Part shown: positions 12,462-19,154 of the stretch, one piece after another
Layout: each line of letters begins with the position of its first letter
How positions within the stretch are numbered: position 1 is the stretch's first letter
Source: Bacillota bacterium
GTDB taxonomy: Bacteria; Bacillota; Clostridia; Christensenellales; Pumilibacteraceae
Length of the DNA stretch: 22,036 bases
Assembly: GCA_009780875.1 (NCBI GenBank)
Contig: WQZE01000003.1
Span: 1 to 22,036 of the forward strand
Reading direction: 5' to 3'
Position numbers and translations under genes: made by a program
Notes under the pieces: generated by a model
Database searches by the model: none
Seen by the model: the letters and a program-made list of their open reading frames with translations, nothing else
What the model was told of the DNA's origin: nothing

Positions 12462-13426
12462 ATGTTTTGGGGGTTTTGCAAAGCGTGGGGCGGGTGAGAG
12501 CGTTTTGTGTGCTTGGGGTGTTTTGGATGCAAAAAGGGGAGTACCATCAAGGCACCAAATGTATTGAATCCAAAGTGAAACAAGGCAATCAAAAAGGGTG
12601 GGTTGGCTTGGTTGATGGGGTCTTGCAACAAGGGGAGTAGGGCAAACAAGAGGGCACCTACTATGAGTGTGCTAAAAACATTGAAGGCGACTTGAAAATA
12701 GGCGAGTTGTTTGGCGATGCGTGGTTGTCCTATGCTTGCCAAAAGTGTGGTGGCACAAGTACCCGCATCGGCGCCCAACACAACAAACAAGGCAAGGTGG
12801 GTGGGCAGGATGCCGCTGGTCGCCAAAGAGATGGCAAGGGTGGCGGTCAGTGTGCTGCTTTGCACAAGGGCGGTGAAGAGTAGAGAAAATAAAAGGAGCA
12901 AAGGGGCAAATTGAAAATTGGCAAAAAGGAGCGTGAGCAGGTGTGCAAATTGTGGGGTGGCAAACGCACTGGATGACAAAGACAAGCCCACAAAAATGAG
13001 CCCAGAGGCCGTGCACAAGGGGCTGAGTGCTTGGGCTTTGGGGTGCTTGCAAAAGCCCAAAACAAGCCCCAAGAGTACCAAAAGACCAAGATATTTGGAT
13101 AAATCAAAACTGGAAAGGGCGGCAAAGAGCCCTGTGAAAGTGGTGCCAATGTTGGCACCCAGAATCAAACTTTGGGCAAAGGCAAGAGAGATGGCACCGC
13201 TGCTGCAAAGGGACAAGGCAAAAATACAGACCGTGCCACTGCTATGCAAGAGACCGGCACCACCGCAACCAAGAGCAAGTCCTTGCATTGGATGGGTCTT
13301 TTTTTTGAGTTTTTGGGAGAGATATTGATTGGCAAAGGGCGTCAAACTTGTGCTGAGTAAACGAACTCCATACAAAAAGGTGGAAAGTCCGCAAAGAAGG
13401 GTTGCAAACGAAAAGAACATATACAT
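12458..13426 (-). CDS. Na+/phosphate cotransporter family membrane protein (compact, no PhoU domain)
   Basis: The frame is open from 13558, but the family-like start is near ATG 13426 or 13420 (FFSFATLLCGLSTFLYGVRL, matching 'GLGLFLFGMKLMS'), giving ~322 residues. No good ribosome binding site is seen at any start. The inverted pair of QSS repeats of the family is visible: the first is GLLHSSGTVCIFALSLCSSG...LILGANIGTT, with His in place of Gln; the second is ALVQSSTLTATLAISLATSG...VVLGADAGTC. At least eight hydrophobic segments follow. Typical NptA-type proteins carry a C-terminal PhoU-like domain and reach ~550 residues; this one ends in a His/Pro/Lys-rich tail (HPKHPKHTKRSHPPH). Predicted role: sodium-coupled phosphate movement across the cell membrane, altered by the motif change to an unknown degree. 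Confidence 0.8.
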   Translation of the reverse strand: MYMFFSFATLLCGLSTFLYGVRLLSTSLTPFANQYLSQKLKKKTHPMQGLALGCGGAGLLHSSGTVCIFALSLCSSGAISLAFAQSLILGANIGTTFTGLFAALSSFDLSKYLGLLVLLGLVLGFCKHPKAQALSPLCTASGLIFVGLSLSSSAFATPQFAHLLTLLFANFQFAPLLLLFSLLFTALVQSSTLTATLAISLATSGILPTHLALFVVLGADAGTCATTLLASIGQPRIAKQLAYFQVAFNVFSTLIVGALLFALLPLLQDPINQANPPFLIALFHFGFNTFGALMVLPFLHPKHPKHTKRSHPPHALQNPQNI

Positions 13427-13691
13427 ATATATGATAGAGGTGAGCGGGATAGTCTTTTTGTTTTGCACGCAAAGGGGCGTGGGTTGTTTTTTGTAAACAA
13501 GGGCAAAAAAACGGAATGGTTGGTTTGACAAGTTGAAAACGAGAAAGAGTGCGATCATTTTTGCTTGTGCTTTTTTTCATAGAGTGGAGTAGATGTTTTG
13601 CTTTGCACAAAGCACCTCTTTTGGCTGGGGGCGAGGCTGTTTTTGTGTATTTTGAACAATGCAAATATTTTGAAAAAATTGTAGAAAATCG

Positions 13692-13720
13692 TTGACACGG
13701 TCACAAAAGTGTGCTATAAT
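13692..13720 (+). promoter_or_regulatory. Consensus sigma-A promoter of the large lipoprotein
   Basis: TTGACA (13692-13697), a 17-base spacer and TATAAT (13715-13720), an exact consensus. Transcription should begin near 13727, leaving a ~187-base leader. No minus-strand promoter for the Na/Pi gene is evident in 13427-13691. Confidence 0.9.
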
Positions 13721-13749
13721 GGAATATATTGATTATATTGTAGTGTTTG

Positions 13750-13834
13750 CTTGTGGACAGGGGCTTGTTGGCGAGTGTCCAATAAACAAGTCAAATGCTC
13801 AACCCTATGGTTTGTTGTTTGTGTAGATTGAGCA
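13750..13834 (+). promoter_or_regulatory. Structured 5' leader (two hairpins)
   Basis: The first hairpin has two stacked helices: CTTGT (13750-13754) with ACAAG (13786-13790), and GGACA (13755-13759) with TGTCC (13776-13780), with a one-sided bulge. The second has TGCTCAA (13796-13802) with TTGAGCA (13828-13834). It matches no riboswitch that I recognise and has no terminator T run. Confidence 0.4.
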
Positions 13835-13913
13835 CTCACAAAGACCTGTACAAAAGATGACCTTGCGTGTGTTGCAAATTGAATTTGAAAATCAAATCAA
13901 TGTGGAGGATGCA

Positions 13914-16109
13914 ATGGTTCAAAAAACAAAAAGAGCAAAAATGATTGCAAGTGTGGTACTCATCCTTTTGGGGATTGCTTTGATGGGTCTCCTTGTGGGG
14001 TGCGTCAGTGCAGGTGGAGGTGGAGATGGTGGCGGTCAAGAAATGCGATCCTTGCGTGTCAAAGGGGAGTCCTTGTTGCAAGTGGGTCAAAGTGCACAGT
14101 ATGTCTGTGAGGTGACTCCGCAAGGGTCGTTGGCTGGTGTAGAGTGGAGCGTGGTGGATGAGGAGTTTGGACAAATCAACGCCAATGGTATTTTTGTAGC
14201 CAAAAAAGATGGTGTCGCCTATATTGTTGCAAAGGCGGAGGGTGTGTCAAGTGACCCATACAAAGTGGTGATAGATTCACAGTATGATTTTGGAGAGCCT
14301 TTTAGGACAGAGACGGCCAGTGCAATCACGGACAATGTACCGCAGATTTTGGGCAAGTATACCGATGGGTACAGTAATTATTATTTGCTCAATGCGGGCT
14401 ATATCTTGGGTCAATATGTGGGCAATATGGGTTTTGTCAACTATAATGGACAGACACCGGTGACCTCAACGGTCACGACGGTGACCGCAACTACCTATAC
14501 AGAAACCTTGACAGATACGGTGTCGGATAGTGTGATGATGAATACTAGTGCGGGGTTAAAAGTTGGATGGAAAGCAGGAGTAGAAGCGGAAGCGGGTTTT
14601 GGGGGATTCAAACTCAAAGCAAAGGCGGAGTTGAGTGAAGAACTCAGCATCAATACGAGTCTCACTAATACGGTCAACCATACGCTGACCACCAACACGA
14701 GTGAGATGACCAGCAAATCAGAAAGTGTTGCTATTGAGTTCACGGTGGGAGAGCACGGTGAGAAGAGAGGGTATTATAGATACGCCTTGTACTCCAACGC
14801 CGTGGATGTGATGATGCAAGTGCGTACAAGCAGGGACAATCAGACGCTCTTGGATATAGAGACCTATGCTATTGCATCCACCAAATCAGCGGACTTGATA
14901 CCGCATTTTGAGTATTCACAGACGCCCTTTTTTGACAATACTCCGCTGGGTTCTACGCTTGATGTGGACTACAATTTTTATCAGCGGTTGGAAATCCCAG
15001 ATGAATCAATGGACAGTAGCAAGTTTACGACCTATCATCGTATACCGGCATCTAATGAGTGGAGAGAAAACACGAGGCTTGATTTGAGTGGGGTCAACAA
15101 TTTTCCCACAGGGGTCATCGGCATCCCTACGCTTACCAATCAAATATGGTTGGTGGGTGCAAGGGGCAAGTTGTTTGAGGATTTGCAACTCTTTGTTGAG
15201 CCACGAGGAGCCGATAATGCCATCAAAATCATAGTGGAGGACTGGGAGATGCAGGGCACGCCTGGGACTGGCAGTGCGGGTAATGTGACCATCAATGCAC
15301 AGGGTAGTCCGCTTACCATCCTAGAAAACTTGGGGCACAGTCGTATCTATGGGTTGGACAGGGATGGGGGATTTGCCAATGCTATTTGGGCACAAGACTT
15401 GACCATTGCGGGTGGAGATTCGGTATTGGATATCGGCGTTCATACCGACTTTGGGAGTGGTAAACCGCAAAATGGAGGTGCAGATGCCATCAAATCTACT
15501 GGGAGAGTATCCGTTGTTTCTAGGAGTGAACTCTTTGCACTCACGATTGTTGGTGGCAAAGGTAAGGATGGGTTGCCTGGGAAGCCTGGTGCGGATGGTG
15601 TAGGGGCACCAGGTGGCAATGCAATCAACGCAGACTTCACTGTGCAAATCATTGGTATGGGGGGTAAGATTCATATAGAAGGTGGAAAAGGTGGGAATGC
15701 ATATCCAACCAATCCGCAACCTGGTATTTATGCACCCACAACGGCAGGCTCTGGTGGCTATGGTATATTGAGTAGACAATTGGTGAGCATTTTGGCAAAC
15801 GCAACCATTGTGGGAGGTCAAGGCGGACAAGGGATGTCAAGTGCTGATGGTACTGTGAGCAGCAAAGGCGGTAAAGGTGGTGATGGAGTCAAAGGCAAAG
15901 AGATTGTATTGGACTATGATATGTTGATTGTTGGCGGAGATGGTGGTGAGTCTATGGATGTTGGTGGTAGCGGTGGCAACGGGGTTGTATATGGGAGCCT
16001 ATTGAGTATGGGTGGTCAATATAACATTGATTTGCGTGGTGGCAAGGCTGGGTATGGACCCAACAATGGTGCGACCGTTGTGGATGGCGTGGGCAGTATC
16101 AAGCAATAA
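13914..16109 (+). CDS. Large lipoprotein: Ig-like domain, aerolysin-like beta region, Gly-rich repeat tail
   Basis: The ATG at 13914 has GGAGG five bases upstream (731 residues). The signal peptide is basic (VQKTKRAK), then hydrophobic, with lipobox L-V-G-C at Cys30, then a Gly-rich linker. Residues ~43-125 match bacterial Ig-like group 2 (LLQVGQSAQYVCEVTPQG, VEWSVVDE, NANGIFVAKKDGVAYI). Residues ~180-300 are long Thr/Ser-alternating strands (STVTTVTATTYTETLTDTVS; SLTNTVNHTLTTNTSEM) flanking AGLKVGWKAGVEAEAGFGGF. This is the pattern of ETX/MTX2-aerolysin pore-forming stems. The C-terminal ~270 residues have collagen/PGRS-like Gly-rich repeats (GGKGKDGLPGKPGADG, GGKGGDGVKG, GGDGGESMDVGGSGGNG) interleaved with beta-strands, likely a beta-helix. 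It could be an adhesin or a surface pore-former; the pore idea is inference from strand pattern. A bidirectional terminator follows. Confidence 0.75.
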   Translation: MVQKTKRAKMIASVVLILLGIALMGLLVGCVSAGGGGDGGGQEMRSLRVKGESLLQVGQSAQYVCEVTPQGSLAGVEWSVVDEEFGQINANGIFVAKKDGVAYIVAKAEGVSSDPYKVVIDSQYDFGEPFRTETASAITDNVPQILGKYTDGYSNYYLLNAGYILGQYVGNMGFVNYNGQTPVTSTVTTVTATTYTETLTDTVSDSVMMNTSAGLKVGWKAGVEAEAGFGGFKLKAKAELSEELSINTSLTNTVNHTLTTNTSEMTSKSESVAIEFTVGEHGEKRGYYRYALYSNAVDVMMQVRTSRDNQTLLDIETYAIASTKSADLIPHFEYSQTPFFDNTPLGSTLDVDYNFYQRLEIPDESMDSSKFTTYHRIPASNEWRENTRLDLSGVNNFPTGVIGIPTLTNQIWLVGARGKLFEDLQLFVEPRGADNAIKIIVEDWEMQGTPGTGSAGNVTINAQGSPLTILENLGHSRIYGLDRDGGFANAIWAQDLTIAGGDSVLDIGVHTDFGSGKPQNGGADAIKSTGRVSVVSRSELFALTIVGGKGKDGLPGKPGADGVGAPGGNAINADFTVQIIGMGGKIHIEGGKGGNAYPTNPQPGIYAPTTAGSGGYGILSRQLVSILANATIVGGQGGQGMSSADGTVSSKGGKGGDGVKGKEIVLDYDMLIVGGDGGESMDVGGSGGNGVVYGSLLSMGGQYNIDLRGGKAGYGPNNGATVVDGVGSIKQ

Positions 16110-16138
16110 TGTATCCAAAAAAGAAACCTAAAAAAACA

Positions 16139-16174
16139 AAAAACACCGTGCACAAAAGCACACGGTGTTTTTTG
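16139..16174. terminator. Bidirectional terminator between convergent genes
   Basis: AAAAACACCGTG (16139-16150) pairs with CACGGTGTTTTT (16161-16172), with T and A tracts on both sides. It serves the plus-strand lipoprotein and the minus-strand SpoIIQ-like gene. Confidence 0.9.
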
Positions 16175-16187
16175 AATAGACAAAGGT

Positions 16188-16799
16188 CTACTTGTCAATG
16201 GCGGGGAGCACGCTGGCTGGGTCAATAAACTTGCCATCTTGTTTGAGTTGCAAGTACAATTGATTGCCAAAGTGAGCGTTGGCTTGCATTGAGTTGGAGG
16301 TTGTGCCAAGTTTTTGACCGGCTTTGATGGTTTGTCCCACTTGGAGCGTGGTCGCCTCGCTCATATCAAGGGATTTGTAGATGGAGATGTATCCAGCTGT
16401 GTGCTCTACCGTGATGGCACGACCATCAAGCACGGTGTCCACAATGCCAATGATTTTGCCGTCGCAGACTGCATTGATGTCGGTACCTGCGTCGGAGGCA
16501 AAGGTCATTCCTGTGACCGTTCTCCACGCATTGAGAGAGGGGTTGTACACAAACTCCTCAAAGTTGACCTCTTGGGCAACCGTAAATTCGTCTAGTGGCA
16601 ACACAAAGACAGGTTTGGTGTTGGTTGGCACATCGGGGTCTCCGCCTGCGGGCGTGTTGTCTCGGTTGAGCACGACACCCAGGGTAACCGTGGTCACAAT
16701 GGCAAGAATGGCGAAGATGACAACGCCAATATACAAAGCCTTGCGGGTGGCACGCCTTTTGAGAGCGGTCGTACTGCTGGTTGATTGATAAGTTTTCAT
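16188..16799 (-). CDS. SpoIIQ-like membrane protein with degenerate LytM (M23) domain
   Basis: 203 residues: a basic cytoplasmic N-terminus (LKRRATRK), one TM helix (ALYIGVVIFAILAIVTTVTL, 21-40), a Pro-rich linker, then a LytM/M23 fold (~95-198). Fold landmarks are TDINAVCDGKIIGIVDT, ITVEHTAGYISIYKSL and VGQTIKAGQKLG. Zinc ligands are lost: the H..xD motif is SDAGTD (102-107, Asp for His, Asp107 kept), and the HLH motif is GNQLYLQL (178-185, Gln and Tyr for both His). The 'Y(K/Q)SL' signature, single TM and dead site are those of SpoIIQ, which in forespores forms a channel with SpoIIIAH. B. subtilis SpoIIQ is longer (~283). An unrelated degenerate M23 regulator is the alternative. AAGGAG lies 15 bases upstream, which is far, and the spacer A7T7 could fold. 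Confidence 0.7.
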   Translation of the reverse strand: MKTYQSTSSTTALKRRATRKALYIGVVIFAILAIVTTVTLGVVLNRDNTPAGGDPDVPTNTKPVFVLPLDEFTVAQEVNFEEFVYNPSLNAWRTVTGMTFASDAGTDINAVCDGKIIGIVDTVLDGRAITVEHTAGYISIYKSLDMSEATTLQVGQTIKAGQKLGTTSNSMQANAHFGNQLYLQLKQDGKFIDPASVLPAIDK

Positions 16800-16855
16800 A
16801 AAAAAATTTTTTTACTCCTTGTTGTAGCCTATTGGCACAAAATTTTGATATAGGG

Positions 16856-16883
16856 AGTTTTGCCAATTAAAAATTTTTTATAC
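16856..16883 (-). promoter_or_regulatory. Possible sigma-F-like promoter of the SpoIIQ-like gene
   Basis: On the minus strand GTATA (16883-16879) is followed 14 bases later by GGCAAAACT (16864-16856). These resemble the -35 GYATA and -10 GGNNANANT of forespore sigma-F promoters, the control known for spoIIQ. The position, about 50 bases from the start codon, is suitable. The spacing is slightly short and the region is AT-rich, so it may be chance. Confidence 0.3.
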
Positions 16884-16954
16884 AAAATTTGAAAATATTT
16901 TTGTAAATTTGCAAATTGGAGGCAAAAATTGCTTGTAATCGTTCATAAATTGGT

Positions 16955-17031
16955 AAAAACTGGTAAAATATGGTGCAAATATGTACAAAATGTTAAAAAA
17001 ATATGAAAAATTTTTGAAAACAGGCGAAAAA
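16955..17031 (+). promoter_or_regulatory. Eight helically phased A-tracts upstream of the promoter at 17035
   Basis: A-tracts of 3-7 bases are centred at about 16957, 16966, 16978, 16988, 16998, 17008, 17018 and 17029, that is every ~10.3 bases, one DNA turn. Such phasing bends DNA. It ends just before the -35 box, where bent or UP-like DNA is known to raise promoter activity. Confidence 0.6.
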
Positions 17032-17034
17032 CAT

Positions 17035-17063
17035 TTGACATTGCATATAATAAGTGATATAAT
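17035..17063 (+). promoter_or_regulatory. Consensus sigma-A promoter, leaderless transcript
   Basis: TTGACA (17035-17040), a 17-base spacer and TATAAT (17058-17063). The usual start is 6-7 bases after the -10 box, that is at 17069-17071, and the ATG is at 17070, so little or no 5' leader is left. Confidence 0.9.
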
Positions 17064-17069
17064 AGCACT

Positions 17070-18605
17070 ATGAGTAAGTGGAATAATAATTATTTTGACG
17101 GACTTGCATCCATTGTTGGCACGGCCGTTTTGGGGTTGATGGGACTACTCTTGTTGTGGTCTATCATTGTTGTGATTGCAAAACGCAAAAAAGCCTTGGC
17201 TATCTTTGCTCTTGTTTTGTCAGTCCTTGTCACCATCTTTTTTGGGGCGTCTACTTTTATTGACAAAGCCCGTGAGTTGGTGAGTAGCAAACTACCGAGT
17301 GATTGGACCAAATTGGTGGGCGGCAGATTGTACGAACTATTTGCTGTGATTGGTTTGTGGGCATTTGCTTTGTTGTTTGTATGTGTCATCAAGGCAAGAA
17401 AGGGTGATGCACAAGATGCGAGAGCCACTGTGGTGGATGAGAATGGTATGCCCATTTTTGACCAAGGCGGATTTGGGGACGCTGGTATGGGCTATTTGCC
17501 TGAGGGGCAAGGTGCCTATCTTGGTGAGGGGCAAGGTGATTTTTATGGTGAGCAACAAGGCTACTATGATGAGTTTGGCAATTGGGTGGACCAAAGTGCA
17601 GGCGGTGGTGGCAACTATGTTGGAGAGTATGGCAATGGCGAAAGCGGTTGGGCAAACTCTGGGGCGTTTGACCCACTCAGTGAACCTGAGGGACTCAGCG
17701 ATGGTATGGGGCTAGAACTCTCTCGTGCACAAGAAGAATTGCGTAGAGTGGAGCAAATCCAAGCAAAACTAGACAAACAAAAGAGAGAGGAGCAAGCGGT
17801 TGCTGACATCAAGGCAAAACAAGATGCCATCAATGCACAAATTGAACAAGCACGCATTGAGGCGGAGATTGCACAAGCAGAGGCCGAACTTGTAAAAGCA
17901 GAGGCCGAGAGAGTCAAACAAGAGGCACTCATCAAAGACCAAGAAAAATTGACAGCAGAGATTGCAAGATTGGCGGAGGAAAATGCCAAGTTGCAAGAGG
18001 ATGCTGCCAAAGCGGCAGCAAAACCTGCTCGTGCAACGACCACAAGTACAAGACCAAGTTTGCTAGAAAGAGCGGGTGCTACCAAGACCGCTACTGCCAC
18101 CAAGCCAAGTGCTGGTGGGGGGCTCAAAGAGCGTATGGAGCAAATGAAGGCAGAGCGTGAGGCAAAAGCAGCAAGTAAGCCTGCGACCACGACAAGAGCA
18201 ACGGTCACCAAGACCGCTACTGCGGGGGATGCAAAACCAAGTCTCAAAGAGAAGATGGAACAAATGAAAGCGGAGCGTGAGGCAAAGGCTGCGGGTAAAC
18301 CGGCTACCACAACGACCACGCCACGGACAACCACCCCAAGGACAACGACAGCCACCAAGGCAAGTACGGCGACAGGGGAGGCAAAACCAAGTCTCAAAGA
18401 GAAAATGGAACAACTCAAAAAAGAGAGAGAGGCCAAGGGTACTACGGCAAGTGCGGTCACAAAGCCTGCATCCCTAGCAGCCAAAGCGACTACGGCAAGT
18501 ACGGCAACCAAAGCCAAGACAGTGGGTGCTAGTACAGATGAGACCAAAAAGAAGCCTAGATTTGAAAGAGATGAAAATGGAAAAATGAGAATTGTCAAAG
18601 ACTAG
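17070..18605 (+). CDS. 3-TM membrane protein with coiled coil and repeated KEKMEQMK motifs
   Basis: 511 residues, ATG at 17070, no ribosome binding site. TM segments lie at ~13-36 (IVGTAVLGLMGLLLLWSIIV), ~42-63 (ALAIFALVLSVLVTIFFGAS) and ~89-109 (LYELFAVIGLWAFALLFVCV). A Gly/Gln/Tyr-rich stretch follows (EGQGAYLGEGQGDFYGEQQG), then a long charged coiled coil (~210-320; RVEQIQAKLDKQKREEQA, AEIAQAEAELVKAEAERVKQ). The C-terminal third is Thr/Ala/Lys-rich linker holding three copies of a ~16-residue helix: LKERMEQMKAEREAKA at ~352, LKEKMEQMKAEREAKA at ~392 and LKEKMEQLKKEREAKG at ~442. No enzyme motif is present. It is probably a structural or scaffold protein at the membrane, with the large C-terminal part cytoplasmic (inference). 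Confidence 0.85.
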   Translation: MSKWNNNYFDGLASIVGTAVLGLMGLLLLWSIIVVIAKRKKALAIFALVLSVLVTIFFGASTFIDKARELVSSKLPSDWTKLVGGRLYELFAVIGLWAFALLFVCVIKARKGDAQDARATVVDENGMPIFDQGGFGDAGMGYLPEGQGAYLGEGQGDFYGEQQGYYDEFGNWVDQSAGGGGNYVGEYGNGESGWANSGAFDPLSEPEGLSDGMGLELSRAQEELRRVEQIQAKLDKQKREEQAVADIKAKQDAINAQIEQARIEAEIAQAEAELVKAEAERVKQEALIKDQEKLTAEIARLAEENAKLQEDAAKAAAKPARATTTSTRPSLLERAGATKTATATKPSAGGGLKERMEQMKAEREAKAASKPATTTRATVTKTATAGDAKPSLKEKMEQMKAEREAKAAGKPATTTTTPRTTTPRTTTATKASTATGEAKPSLKEKMEQLKKEREAKGTTASAVTKPASLAAKATTASTATKAKTVGASTDETKKKPRFERDENGKMRIVKD

Positions 18606-18630
18606 GATAGCCATACAAAAAAGACAAAAG

Positions 18631-18664
18631 AACAACGATGCAATTGTAGCATCGTTGTTTTTTT
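18631..18664 (+). terminator. Intrinsic terminator after the coiled-coil protein
   Basis: AACAACGATGC (18631-18641) pairs with GCATCGTTGTT (18649-18659) around a 7-base loop, followed by a T run. The following 18665-18927 is GT-rich and holds no gene that I can support. Confidence 0.9.
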
Positions 18665-18927
18665 GTACACAAAGATTGTGTTGTGTGAAAACTTGTGTAT
18701 GCTGTGTAGGGTATTGTGTATAGATTTTATGAAGTTGGGTGGCGGTGCTGATGCGTTTGTGGTGTGTGTGGTAGTGTGATTTTTTGTATTGGGCGATTTG
18801 AAATAACTATGCATTTTGTTGTGTTGCTGGGTGTGATGGGTTTTTTGCACAAAGTCGTTGTCGTTGTGTGTGATATTGGGTAGGATGGATTTGAAAAAAA
18901 GTTGTACAAAAAAGTTGCAAAGCAAAG

Positions 18928-18956
18928 TTGACAATTTGTGTGGTATGTGGTATAAT
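18928..18956 (+). promoter_or_regulatory. Consensus sigma-A promoter of the zinc-ribbon protein
   Basis: TTGACA (18928-18933), a 17-base spacer and TATAAT (18951-18956). Transcription should start near 18963, giving a ~190-base leader before ATG 19155. I see no convincing gene in the leader; it has short G/T-rich open frames. Confidence 0.9.
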
Positions 18957-19154
18957 AAACATAAGAAAAGTAAAGTTAGGAAAAGAATGTTGAAAAATAA
19001 ATTGTAATAAAACATTCACCACAATTGAGTGGAGCGAAATTGAGGTGCAATACAAATATGATAAATGTTGCTGGCGCCATACACGAGGTGTGTCGGCAAC
19101 GGGTGTGCGTTGTCTGTTGTCACGATATGAGGGCAAAGATGGAGGGGAGACAAA

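Noticed and set aside
17615..18598. 327-codon minus-strand open frame
   Set aside because: Mirror of the Lys/Ala/Thr-rich coiled-coil gene; its Val/Ala/Ser-rich product is the expected shadow.
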